Positions 22,883-33,751 of a stretch of DNA of 64,000 nucleotides are shown piece by piece. The position numbers and the translations under genes were made by a program. Source of the DNA: Diplolepis rosae. Taxonomy: Eukaryota; Arthropoda; Insecta; Hymenoptera; Diplolepididae. Numbering within the stretch: the first letter of the stretch is position 1; each line of letters starts with the position of its first letter. The stretch is taken from positions 310,001 to 374,000 of the forward strand of contig JAPYXD010000555.1 in NCBI GenBank assembly GCA_030998225.1, written 5' to 3'. Under the pieces are notes generated by a model. The model did not search any database and was not told the origin of the DNA. It was given only the letters and a program-made list of their open reading frames with translations.

Positions 22883-24745
22883 ATGTCAAAACCAAATATC
22901 CCTTTAGAATCTACCCCGAAAGTTATAACACGTAGTCAAGCTAAACAAGATAGTCAGCTTGCAAAAATAGTAGATTTGAATCAAAAGGGTAATTTAAAAA
23001 TAAAACCAATTAGAAATAGAGAATATTCAACTGATAATAAATGCCAAAATATCCCTGATCCAATCCCTACAGAACAAGAATTAGATAACACTCTTAAGTT
23101 AGATGATTCAAGTTTAGACAAGACTCTAATTAATAATCAAAATATATCACGTGAAAATTCAGAAAAAACTAGCGGGTTTCATTCAAGTTTCTGTCCAGAT
23201 TTAAGCATTGTAACAGGATCCAGTAATCAAGATCAAACTCTAACGAATGAATTATCTTATTTTGACGAATTCAATTTGCTAAGCTCAACAGTAATAAGAG
23301 TAGATAATAAAACTTTGAAAGAAAGATTGGAAACCTCATTGGCACGCGAATCTATAATTAGTAACAACGATAGCGACGACGACAAAAGCGACACAGAAGC
23401 CATAAATCAGGATAATCCCGTAAGAGTAAATAACGAAGAGATGGCCGTGGTCATACCCAACAGCCAGCAGGTATCCTTACGCGACGCGCTAGAGGTGGTC
23501 CTATTGTTCGACGGAAGTAACCTCCCATTGTCACATTTTATTGAGGGTTGCATGGAGGCAAAGGCAATGCTACCGACACCTGCAGCTCAAGAAAACCTCG
23601 CAAGGCTATTAAGAGATAAATTAACTGGAGAAGCCAGAAAATGCATTTTTGGTTCTACTTATACAACAATAGAAGAATTGATAGAAAAATTGAAAAGAGT
23701 ATATGCCCCTGCGAAAAGCGTGTACCAGTTACAGGGAGAATTAGGTAATACATTTATGTGGGAAAGAGAAAATGTACTTTCCTATGCTGCTAGGATAAAA
23801 TAAATTGCCGACAAAATCGAAGATGCTCACAGGCTCAATAATAATGGTCAGGTAGATAATAATTTTAAAGTAAACCTTGAAAAAGACGTAATTCAATGTT
23901 TTATACGCGGTTTGCGTCCTGAGTTAGAAATTCGTGTTGAAGAAAAGGATACTTTTAAAGAAGTTATTAGCGACAGTATTGATATAGAACGAAGATTAGC
24001 TGCAAATTCCGCACTACGAAGAAATAAAAATATGGATTATTCAAAAAGTGACGAATCATCTAATAATAAAAATAATAAAACAACTCGATTTAACGTAGCA
24101 CTTGAAAACAAAACTATTTGTTTAATTTGTAAAAAATCAGGTCACACAACTGAAAAATTTTTTCATTTAAGTAAAGCTCAAGATGCAGTTTTTAATAATA
24201 AACAAAAAAATTTTTTGCGTCCTAACCAACAAGGATATAGTAATTTCAATGGTCAAAGAAGTAATAATAATAATACTTTTGCAAGAAACAATTACAATAA
24301 TTTTCCGAATAACAATTTTTTAAGAAATAAAAATTATAATTTTAATAACAACAACAATAATAATTTGCAAAATAGAAATAATAATTATAAAAACAATAAT
24401 AATAATGTTTTACAACAAAGATACAACAATAATAATAATTTTCCTCGAAATTTTTACAATAATAACAATAATGTTAATAATAATAATAGACAATGGAATC
24501 CAGGACAGTATCAAAACTTTAACTTAGGACAGTCTCAAAATCGAAAAAAACCATATGAATATAGGTTTTTACAAAATAATAATAATCAAAAAAATTCAAA
24601 TTATACTGAAGTAGTTTGCAATTATTGTAAAAAACCCGGTCATTTAGTACGAGACTGCAAGATACGACCAAATAGCCAATCACAAACAGCTCATCAGGAA
24701 AACTCCAAAGCTCTCCCCAGGACGGGTGCACTGAGGAAAGCATAA
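22883..24745 (+). pseudogene. gag of the LTR element, one in-frame stop
   Basis: The frame begins MSKPNIPLES and is open for 620 codons apart from one TAA at 23801-23803, inside the capsid-like region. An N-terminal ITRSQAK motif is followed by an acidic linker and a Ty3/gypsy-type capsid region (about 23480-23950; FDGSNLP, ARLLRDKLTGEA). A long Asn-rich tract (about 24250-24500) separates two zinc knuckles. The first (24119) has lost its last Cys (Phe instead). The second (24617-24658) is a perfect CX2CX4HX4C. pol overlaps the end in the -1 frame. The stop could be a real mutation or a sequencing error. Confidence 0.88.
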
Positions 24746-27700
24746 ATCGAGAAGCACTGGCATCCACTTCTAACGATCATACAACAACAACAATAAATAT
24801 TTCAAAGTCCACTTCAATTCCATCAATTATAATATCAACGGAAGGTTTAAAAAATCCAACACACATGATGATTGATACTGGTGCTGCTCGAAATTTAATT
24901 AAACAAAAGGTTCTCAACCCTGAAGTACCAATAAATAGGCATAACGTATTGAAACTTACAGGAATTAATGATTTACCACTTTACACGTTAGGACAGGTAA
25001 AAATAAACATTTTTGGTTATCCAACGATATTTAACATTATTCCGAATGAAGTCCCAGTAGAAGAAGATGGAGTATTAGGATCAGAATTTTTTCAAGATAA
25101 TAGTGTGAATATAAACTATACTTCAAAATGCTTAGAAATTGAGAACCACTGTTACCCTTTTAAATCTACCAATACATTTACTATTCCAGCTCGAACAGTT
25201 ACAACATTTTATGTTAATATAAAAAATACAGAAAAGAGTGAAGGGTATGTACCTCGATTACATATCCAAGATGGCGTCTACGTAGGTGACGCAGTTGTAA
25301 AAAATCACAGAGGAAAAGCTTATTTAAAATTTGCAAACACAAATGAAATCCCAATTACATTATCCGTCCCATTAGTTAATTTAGAAGACTTTGAAGAACA
25401 AGAATGCTATAAACAAATTGAAAATTTAATTAATTTCAAACAAACAAATAACGAAGATTTATCAAGTAAAATATTAAATAACTTTTTAAAAACTGACAAT
25501 TCTCTAATTAACTCATGCAAATTTTATAATGTAACAGACGAAGACAGAGTAGAATGTATTAAAAAACTTCTTCGATTAGACCATTTAAATCAAGATGAAT
25601 ATGAACATGTAGAAAAATTAATTAAAAATAATGCAGACAGATTTCAAATCCCAGGAGAACCACTTGAAGCTACTAATGTATTACAACATTCAATTCCAAC
25701 TGTAGATGACGCTCCAATTTTTCAAGACAATATAGATTTCCCCCAGTTCACAAGGAAGAAATTACAAGACAAGTCGATGAATTATTAAAAAATAAAATAA
25801 TCAAGCCCTCACAATCACCATATAACACTCCAGTGTGGATAGTTCCTAAAAAACCTGATTCTCAAGGAAAAATAAAATGGAGAATGGTTCTTGATTTTCG
25901 TAAATTAAATGAAAAAACAATTGGCGATTCGTATCCTTTACCTAATATAAACGATATACTTGATTCTTTAGGATCAGCAAAATATTTTTCAGTGTTTGAT
26001 TTAGCTACCGGTTTTCACCATATAAAAATGAACCCAAAAGACTCACATAAAACCGCATTTTCTACACCTCACGGTCATTACGAATTCGATAGAATGCCTT
26101 TCGGTTTGAAAACAGCACCCGCCACATTTCAAAGATTAATGGATTTAACATTAACTGGATTAATCGGAACAGAACTTTTTGTATATCTTGATGACATAGT
26201 TATATATGCAAATACTCTAGAAGGAACACGAAATTAAATTCAACAATTTAGTAGAAAGACTTAGAAAAGCAAATCTTCATTTACAACCAGACAAATGCGA
26301 ATTTTTACGACCTGAAGTAGGATATTTAGGTCATATAATTGATAAAAATGGAGTACGTCCAGATCCAAAAAAGATAATAGCTGTAAAAAACTTTCCAGTC
26401 CCAAAAACACAGAAAAATGTTAAACAATTTTTAGGCTTAGCAGGATATTATAGACGATTTATTGATGGATTTTCAAAAATTTCAAGTCCTTTAAATCAAC
26501 TTCTGAAAAAAGATACACCTTTTAATTGGACAGAAAAACAACAAGCAGCTTTCGAAATTTTAAAAGCAAAATTATGTGAAGAACCACTTTTACAACGACC
26601 TGATTTTTCTCAACCTTTTATACTCACAACAGATGCCTCAGGATTTGCAATAGGAGGTATTTTATCACAAGGTAAAATAGGTAAAGATAAGCCAATAGCA
26701 TATGCTTCACGTAGTCTAAGTGATACTGAGAAAAAATATGATACATATGAGAAAGAAGCTCTTGCTATAATATTTTGTGTAACTCATTTTCGTCCTTATT
26801 TGTATGGGAGAAAATTTACTTTAGTGACTGATCACAAACCTCTAGTTTGGTTTCAAAATTCTAAAGACCCTTGTTCACGAGTTTCACGTTGGAGATTGAA
26901 ACTCACAGAATATGATTTTGATGTAATTTACAAAGCAGGAAAAATGAATGTAAATGCAGACGCTCTCTCAAGAAACCCTATTGATGATAACAAAGAGAAA
27001 TCAAGATATTTACAAGTTGACGCCAATGATACTTTTATGACTTCCCAAGAAAAAATGTTTTCCAAGAAAACTTTTACAAGAAAAAAACAAGAAAACTCTA
27101 AAAATGAGGTAAAACCTTCAAAACGAAGAAACTTGAATCCAGAAATCATACCAGACGACGTAGATCATTTTAGCGAAATTCCGGAAGCCCAAATATTAAA
27201 TATTGACTCAAAAATTCCAGAATATTTTCCGGAATTCCTTAGTGAAGAATCATTCAGTGAGATTGGTAAGAATATTTTAAAATACACAAATTTATTCAAA
27301 AATATGGCTTCAAGACTTATTTTTATGACAATATTTTTATTAAGTCCAGTGTTTTCCAAAAAATACGAAAATTTATCATGGAAAACTATTACTACGAGAG
27401 CTCAAAAAGAGAATAGAGCAAGAAAAAGCAAAAAATTTGAATCGAAACGAAACTCAAGAAAAATTAGACGAAAATTTTTCTTCTAAACCTCTTATGAAAA
27501 AACCACGAGGTAGGCCAAGAAAAAATCTACTTACAAATTTGAAAAATATTCCCTCTCAAACAAAAAGAAAGAGAGGTAGGCCAAGAAAACAAATGTTTGA
27601 AAATGAATTACCAGAAATAAATGTGCAAAAGGGAAGCCGAACAAAAGTAGAATCAGATTCCGACTCTGATCCTGATTATTTAGATTATTTGAAACAAACT

Positions 27701-29653
27701 CAAGCAAAAAATAAAAAGAAGAAGAATGCCAAGAAGCCAAAAAATATTAATGAATTTGAAAGTGAAGAAAGTGAGAATTATTTTTCAACCTCAGAAGATG
27801 AAATCAACGACATTGAAACCTCACACGAAGGAAATGATGGAGAAAATTATGAAGAAAATTGGGAAGAGAATTTTGAAGATGATCTTGAAGACGATTTTGA
27901 AAAGAATTTCGAACAGAATTTTGAAGAAAATTTTGAAGACAATCTTGAGGAAAATTTTGAAGAGAAGTTTGAAGAAAACCAAGAAGAAAAATTGGAAGAA
28001 GAATTTGAAGAGCTTTATTTTGAAGAAAATTTGAGATTAAACCGAAGATCTCAAATAAATCCTGAAAAAATCGATAAAGATCATGATAATTATAATCGTC
28101 CTCCCCCAGAACCTCCTCCTATAAACTCTCAAACAGAAAAAATTATAACAAAGAAAAAAATTATAACAAAGAAAAATTTAGTTGAATGTCGCGATCAATT
28201 AACTATGCGAAAAGATAATTATGCATATTTTGTTACAACAAATGGAACTCCTCGCGACAACGGATCAAAAACTTTAGAAAAACGTGGAACTTTACCAAAA
28301 TTTAAAAATTTACAAAAGGAGATAGCAAAAGAGATTAAAAAAGGAAACTACTACCATTTTGCACTTCCAATTGAAGAAGAAACTAAAGATAATTTATCTG
28401 AAACTTTAAATAATATAAAATTATCAATTCATTCATTACATGAATTATCTCAAAAATTTAAATTACGATCTATTAGTATATCAAAAACTTCCAGAATTAA
28501 TCATATACCTTGGGAAGAAGTGAAATCAATTTTCGATTCAATTTTTTCAAATTCAACTACAAAAATTATAGTTTGCAATGGAATAACGCAATATCCAACA
28601 AAGGAACAACGAACTCATTTAATTGAAGAAGCTCATTCTTCAGCATTAGGAGGCCATAAAGGCGTTACAAAAACTTATAGCCGAATTCGCCAAAAATTTT
28701 TTTGGGAAAATATGAAAGTAGACATTCAAAAATATATTCAAGGCTGTTTACAATGTCAACTGAAAAAATTAATCAGAGTCAAAACAAAAAACCCTATGGT
28801 AATCACTGACACACCCACTACTGCTTTTGAAAAAATATCAATGGACATTGTTGGTCCACTACCTGAAACAAAATCTGGTAACTTATATATTCTAACGATA
28901 CAAGACAATTTTACCAAATATTCTTTAGCAATACCTCTTCCTAATCACCAAGCTAGTACGATAGCAGATGCTTTCGTGAAAAAATTTATTTGCATATTTG
29001 GATCACCGAAAGGAGTACTTACTGACCAAGGCAGAGATTTTTTAAGTAATTTATTAAAAAGATTGGCAAAACGTTTTAGAATTAAACAATTTCGTACCAC
29101 AGCATTTCACCCTCAATCAAACGGGTCATTAGAACATTCACATCATGTTTTAGGAGAATATCTCAAACAATTTGTTACAAAAAATTCAGAATGGGATGAT
29201 TGGCTTGAACTAGCAATGTTCTCATATAATACTAGTGTACATGAAGGCACAAAATGCACACCCTAGGAATTGGTTTTTGGTAAACTAGCTCGTGAACCTT
29301 CCAGTGAACCTTTATCACAACAAGAAAAATTACAAATATATGACGATTATTTAATTAATTTCGTAACACAACTACATGAAATGCGAACACAAGCAAGAGA
29401 AAATCTTATTTCAGCAAAAGAAAAATCGAAATTATATTATGACAAAAAAATAAGTCTTTTAGAAGTAAAAATTGGAGATTACGTGTTTTTATTAAAAGGA
29501 GGAAAAATTAAAAAACTTGACAGCCATTATACAGGGCCTTATGAAATATTGGAAGTGTTAGGAAAAGGGAATGTCAAAATAAGCTATAAAGGCAAACCTA
29601 CTGTTGTCCACATTAATAGACTAGAACGCTCACATATGCAAGTACAAAAGTAA
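24676..29653 (+). pseudogene. pol of the LTR element (PR-RT-RNase H-linker-IN) with frameshifts and a stop
   Basis: The open frame begins 70 bp before the gag stop, in -1, so frameshifting is expected. Protease has IDTGA (near 24868). RT spans about 25740-26330 with FVYLDDIV (near 26180). RNase H has TTDAS, EKEA and TDHK (26620-26830), and NADALSR follows. Integrase has an HHCC finger (about 28617-28760), then D (MDIVGP), D (TDQGRDF), E (GSLEHSH) and a GPY/F module (near 29540). Lesions: one shift in a C run at 25740-25745, a compensating shift near 26223, a shift in 27344-27486, and TAG at 29264. The RNase H-to-IN linker is about 540 codons, with two AT-hook motifs (RGRPRK) and a Glu/Asn/Phe acidic repeat, far longer than in typical gypsy elements. 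Confidence 0.9.
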
Positions 29654-29891
29654 ATAAATAAAAATAGAAACAAAATATCTGTACCTTAATTATAAAAAAA
29701 TATATATATATTTATATATATACATATACAACTTAAATAAGATATAGAAATTTTATTTTGTCGATAAATAGTAAAAATATAAAAAATAAAATTTTTTTTT
29801 TATGAAAATATATGTTTTATATATAAAATAAAAAAATATATAAAACAAAATAAAAATGAATTTTCAGACATAACACATTATTCCAGATATA
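29654..29891 (+). other. AT-rich spacer between pol and the accessory block
   Basis: No frame. Runs of TATATA and poly-A, then the acceptor ACACATTATTCCAG ending at 29886. Confidence 0.5.
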
Positions 29892-30173
29892 ATGGAACAA
29901 ATTCATCGCAAACGCATAGATGATCTCATTGAAATAGTTCCCTGTTTTATCGACATGGTAGCTCTCTGGCCATACTTAATTCAAACTGGAATTTTTAAGA
30001 AAGACGACTGTAATATCCCCACATGGAACAGAAATCTAAACAATCCAGAAATAATAAAAGACATTTTTTCAACAATCAAAACAAGAGGACCGGACGCATA
30101 CAAAAATTTAATTCTCAGTTTACGGCTATCAAATCACATTGTCATAGCCGACATGTTGGATATAATGAACTAG
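29892..30173 (+). CDS. CARD-like death-fold protein (93 aa) in the LTR element
   Basis: Small intact frame from an ATG 5 nt after a splice acceptor. The whole protein fits a six-helix caspase-recruitment domain. It has an N-terminal helix with RKRIDDLIEIV, then LWPYLIQTGIFKKDD, then DIFSTIKTRGPDAYKNLI and SLRLSNHIVIADML; the RGP-A-Y---L--SLR--------A--L ending is the typical CARD helix 5/6 pattern. CARDs assemble apoptosome and inflammasome complexes by homotypic contact. A lone CARD in a virus-like element would be expected to act as a decoy for a Dronc/Dark-type interaction, but that is inference. No other domain, signal peptide or membrane segment is present. Confidence 0.72.
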   Translation: MEQIHRKRIDDLIEIVPCFIDMVALWPYLIQTGIFKKDDCNIPTWNRNLNNPEIIKDIFSTIKTRGPDAYKNLILSLRLSNHIVIADMLDIMN

Positions 30174-30288
30174 GAACGCAAAATACAAAAAGTAAATCAA
30201 TAACTTCAAAAATATACATATGTAATGATAAAACATTTTCCTATTCTTATATTACAAAGCAAGCTGCTAATTGGAACCCCCTTTTTCC

Positions 30289-30292
30289 AGAG
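30289..30292 (+). promoter_or_regulatory. splice acceptor of the glycoprotein frame
   Basis: ACCCCCTTTTTCCAG ends at 30290, two bases before the ATG at 30293, and decides this start over the longer upstream extension of the same frame, which overlaps the CARD gene. Confidence 0.6.
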
Positions 30293-32323
30293 ATGGGATT
30301 ACGAGGCTTCCTTTTGACACTGCTCACTTGCAACTTCATCTATATAACAACAGTCTACGCCATCATAGGATTCGATTGCGGTTCAAATCAATCAAATATT
30401 ACGACATTATCTTTACTAGAGGTAGGAGAATGTGATCTACCTCGATCTCAAGTACATGTTGAAAGAACTTATATACAACTTTTACAATTAACTGGATTTT
30501 CAAATACAAAAGTAATACAATGCAAAATAGAAATTCGACGCGCTATCTCTCATTGTGGTATGCATTCTCACAGTTCCATAGTAGCAAATGGCCACAGTGA
30601 ATATATACATGATGTTACACGAGATCAATGTAATCAAATGCACACAATAGGAACATTTTTAGTAACCCCTTCTCTTCAGATATCAAAGTTAAAAGTAAAC
30701 GAAACTTCATTTCATAGCGTTACTTTAGCAGGTTCTGTAACACCTAACGGAGACTGTACTGGTACACAATTTTCTGACCCATATGGAACATGGAATAATG
30801 TCGTAGTCGAAGCAATATTTAAAATAACTTTACAAGAACATTACGCGACTATTCATTTAAATTCAAATAAAATTCAATTAGGATCTGGAATAATATGCAC
30901 ACTTTCAGACACATTCTGTACAGACGTAGAATATGGACAAACATTCTGGGATACATTACCTAATGACGTATGTAATTTTAACAAATATGAAATTATTTAT
31001 GAAGGACCAGCAAATAAAACATATGACAACACGACAGACAATTCTGAAACCTTTTATTCTTTAACGACTGAAGATATAACCTTCGTACTGACTGAAAAAA
31101 CAAGAAAACTAGTTTGCAGTTACGTTTTAATACAAACTGAGCATCCAAAATTATTAATTTTTGAAACCAGACCTGGGAATTCATTTTTAGAAAATAAACA
31201 TTTAGAAGTTCAAAATATGGACATTTTCACATACGTCAATTCTAAATTTATATATGTAGAACGACACATACGCACTGAAGTAAATAGACTTTATCACGAT
31301 GTTCTTACTCAACGATGCATACTTGAACAGCAAGTTTTTAGAAATACATTAACCTTAGCAACCCAATCACCAGACGAATTTGCATATCATTTAATGAAAG
31401 GCCCAGGATATATGTCAGTAATTGCAGGAGAAGTAGTACATATCGTAAAATGTATACCGGTTGAAGTAAAATATCGCAAAACTGAAGAATGTTATCTACA
31501 ACTACCAATATTTAGAGGAAATCAATCCTTTTTCCTTTCTCCACGAACTCATATATTAACAAAATCAGGTATCCAAACAAATTGCAATTCTTTCCTTCCA
31601 CCAATGTACCTTTTTGGAGAAACCTGGTACAAATTACTTCCAAATCCTGTCGAATCCATAGCACCAACTATAGTGAAACCTCTCACAAAAGCAACCTGGA
31701 AATACACAAATCCTTCATCCTTAGCAACAAGTGGCATTTATTCTCAATCTGATCTTGATAAACTGCGAGATCATATTATGTTTCTAGCAGAAAAACCAAT
31801 GATTCTAAATTCTTTAGCTAGAGAAATAACAGGACATCCAACTATTAATCAAGGAATATCATTAACGAATTTATTTAATGAAGATGTAATTGATAAAATT
31901 GCTGAATCCGCATGGGGTAGATTTTGGACAATTTTTACAAGTTTTGGAACTACTAGTGCAGGCCTAATTGGATTAATAATAATAATTAGAGGGATTAAAT
32001 TGATAGCTGATACCATTATTCATGGATATGCGCTACACAGATTATTTGGATGGTCTCTCCATCTACTAGGCGCCTTCTGGGATTCGGTCACTAACCTCTT
32101 ATTACACTTAGGTACCCATCGACCTTCTGGACCTCCTGCTGAGAGTCATCAAGAACTGCTAACAGCTTCAGCGCCACAAAGCTCAAAAGAGGCACCTAAA
32201 AGTCCTTGGTATTACGCAAATACTACTTCCGGTAAAGATCACAATAATACAAACACAACTCTTTATCCTCACTCTGAACTAAAAGAAGAACTTAGTAGAA
32301 CCCAGTACTCTATCCAAATCTAA
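30293..32323 (+). CDS. chuvirus-type (mononegaviral) envelope glycoprotein, 676 aa
   Basis: Intact frame. An N-terminal signal peptide (MGLRGFLLTLL to about residue 23, ending VYA) is followed at once by a mature start with FDCGSNQSNITTLSLL. The ectodomain has many N-glycosylation sites and paired Cys. Conserved-looking segments include CGMHSHSS, DPYGTWNNVVV, FTYVNSKFIYVE and FAYHLMKGPGYMSVIAGEV. A transmembrane stretch lies around residues 550-575 (SAGLIGLIIIIRGIKLI), followed by a second hydrophobic stretch and a polar tail. This pattern is that of the glycoprotein of chuviruses (order Jingchuvirales), copies of which are integrated in insect genomes, some within LTR elements. It differs completely from the F-type envelope usual in errantiviruses. 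The start is fixed by the acceptor at 30290. Confidence 0.82.
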   Translation: MGLRGFLLTLLTCNFIYITTVYAIIGFDCGSNQSNITTLSLLEVGECDLPRSQVHVERTYIQLLQLTGFSNTKVIQCKIEIRRAISHCGMHSHSSIVANGHSEYIHDVTRDQCNQMHTIGTFLVTPSLQISKLKVNETSFHSVTLAGSVTPNGDCTGTQFSDPYGTWNNVVVEAIFKITLQEHYATIHLNSNKIQLGSGIICTLSDTFCTDVEYGQTFWDTLPNDVCNFNKYEIIYEGPANKTYDNTTDNSETFYSLTTEDITFVLTEKTRKLVCSYVLIQTEHPKLLIFETRPGNSFLENKHLEVQNMDIFTYVNSKFIYVERHIRTEVNRLYHDVLTQRCILEQQVFRNTLTLATQSPDEFAYHLMKGPGYMSVIAGEVVHIVKCIPVEVKYRKTEECYLQLPIFRGNQSFFLSPRTHILTKSGIQTNCNSFLPPMYLFGETWYKLLPNPVESIAPTIVKPLTKATWKYTNPSSLATSGIYSQSDLDKLRDHIMFLAEKPMILNSLAREITGHPTINQGISLTNLFNEDVIDKIAESAWGRFWTIFTSFGTTSAGLIGLIIIIRGIKLIADTIIHGYALHRLFGWSLHLLGAFWDSVTNLLLHLGTHRPSGPPAESHQELLTASAPQSSKEAPKSPWYYANTTSGKDHNNTNTTLYPHSELKEELSRTQYSIQI

Positions 32324-32333
32324 CATCTTCAGA

Positions 32334-33070
32334 ATGTCGCATGTTCCTTTTACAACCTTACTAAACAAAATTATTCAACAAAGAGGAGATCCACCCCTCA
32401 TTTATGAGATACTCATTGAACAAACCAATAATAATGAATGTCTATTTCACGTTAATTTACAATATAAAAATTATATAATAATGAATAGTGGCAAAGATAA
32501 AGAAAATGTAAAGCAAAAGGTAGCACAAAATTTATATAATGCCTTAATTAATGAATCAAAGGAAACAAATCAAAACGTCCAACCAAACTCTATTAGTAAA
32601 AATTGCAAAAAATTAAACGAAATTTGCACTGAAAATAAATTTGAGTATCCAAAATATACAGTATTACGAATAAAAACCTCATCAAAAGACTCAACATACA
32701 TAGCAATTTGTTTCATTAATAACATTAACAAATAGGAATAGCAAACTCAATAAAAACAGCTAAGGATTTTGCTGCCATAAAAGTTATTAATTCTCTTTCA
32801 CATAAAGACGAGAAATGTGAACTACGTTTGATAAACTCACTAGAACATTTGCATGTAACAATTCAAGAATCATCTATAAACGATCCAAAACCTTCAACGA
32901 GTAGCCAAGTAACAAAACCTATTACTTCAAATAACAATCGTGATAAAAATACAAATTCATGTAAAATGAAAACAAATAATAATCATACTGCATCATCTTT
33001 CTCTACGAAAAGCTTTAAAAAATGTTTTAAATGCGGATATAGACCTCCCAACCAGTACAATAAATTCTAA
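32334..33070 (+). pseudogene. dsRNA-binding protein unit A (two dsRBDs), frameshifted
   Basis: The ATG follows an acceptor (TAACATCTTCAG) by one base, ten bases after the glycoprotein stop. Residues 8-75 fit a dsRBD: LLNKIIQQRGDPPLIYE, a beta sheet, then NVKQKVAQNLYNAL. A second dsRBD starts near residue 92 (NEICTENKFEYPKYTV). Its last helix (IKTAKDFAAIKVINSL) continues in another frame after a shift at about 32725-32736. The shifted part ends with a Ser/Asn-rich linker and a lone CFKC, half of a zinc knuckle, before a stop at 33070. Predicted role: dsRNA binding, perhaps shielding from RNA interference; inference only. Confidence 0.68.
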
Positions 33071-33107
33071 TATAAACATTCCATACCGATTCAGGAAATC
33101 AACTGCA

Positions 33108-33692
33108 ATGGAGCATTACTACGACGAGCCTACACACGTACCAAGTTACCCAAAAAAGAAATACAGAACAGACTCCATGGGATTTTTAAATCATGTAGAA
33201 ATTTTAAGAAACTTCACGATAAAATATGGACTGCCGTTACCGCAATATACAGTCTATCCTGATCCGAATTCGAAAACAAACTCATTTTTTCTCGCACAAA
33301 TTAATATAAATGAACATTTCGTTATACAAGCCGGCCCTACTAGTGAATTAGCAGAAAATAGAGCAGCTTTAAAATTATTATTACTATTAATAAGATCATA
33401 CGATCTCTGCGACGAAAAATTTTATAATAATGATGATAAAAAAAGGCAAAAAACCAAAAATCAAAGTATTCAAACCGATCCAAGATCAAAATTAATACCT
33501 TGGGAAAATTCCTGTAGATTTTGTAACACTCAAATGCATGCTACAAAAGAGTGCCGTAGACGAAATATTTTTAAAGTAGACAAATCAACCCAATTTCCCC
33601 CTCCAGTTCCACCAAGAAACTCCTCAACATTTAGTAGACTTTTTTCCCCTTTTCTCCAAAAAACTTCTAGACCTAAATCCAACCATATGTAA
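33108..33692 (+). CDS. dsRNA-binding domain plus zinc knuckle protein, unit B (194 aa)
   Basis: Intact frame, ATG 13 nt after an acceptor (ATACCGATTCAG). Residues about 27-95 form an alpha-beta-beta-beta-alpha dsRBD pattern: HVEILRNFTIKYGLPLPQYTV, FFLAQININEHFVIQAG, then ELAENRAALKLLLLL. The basic KKxAK loop typical of strong dsRNA binders is absent. A classical CX2CX4HX4C knuckle follows (CRFCNTQMHATKEC, about residues 136-149), with a basic cluster after it and a proline-rich tail (PPPVPPR). The dsRBD-knuckle order is shared with unit C, so the units look like diverged duplicates. Confidence 0.72.
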   Translation: MEHYYDEPTHVPSYPKKKYRTDSMGFLNHVEILRNFTIKYGLPLPQYTVYPDPNSKTNSFFLAQININEHFVIQAGPTSELAENRAALKLLLLLIRSYDLCDEKFYNNDDKKRQKTKNQSIQTDPRSKLIPWENSCRFCNTQMHATKECRRRNIFKVDKSTQFPPPVPPRNSSTFSRLFSPFLQKTSRPKSNHM

Positions 33693-33733
33693 ACATCCTA
33701 TTTTATCCAATATTAATCCTACTTTTCTTTTTC

Positions 33734-33735
33734 AG
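33734..33735 (+). promoter_or_regulatory. splice acceptor before the F-like envelope
   Basis: CTACTTTTCTTTTTCAG is the strongest pyrimidine tract in the block, 16 nt before the ATG at 33752. Confidence 0.6.
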
Positions 33736-33751
33736 CCTTCCGAGAAGCCTA

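Noticed and set aside
24676..24700. A specific -1 slippery heptamer at the gag-pol overlap (near GGAAAAC, 24698-24704)
   Set aside because: It does not meet the strict X-XXY-YYZ rule and no pseudoknot was evident; only the -1 overlap itself is claimed.
27726..28034. Lys-rich frame overlapping pol
   Set aside because: Shadow of the acidic repeat in the pol linker; the pol frame carries the AT-hooks and integrase.
30023..30292. N-terminal extension of the chuvirus-type glycoprotein frame
   Set aside because: It overlaps the CARD gene in another frame, is basic and low-complexity, and would bury the signal peptide. The acceptor at 30290 and ATG at 30293 give the better start.
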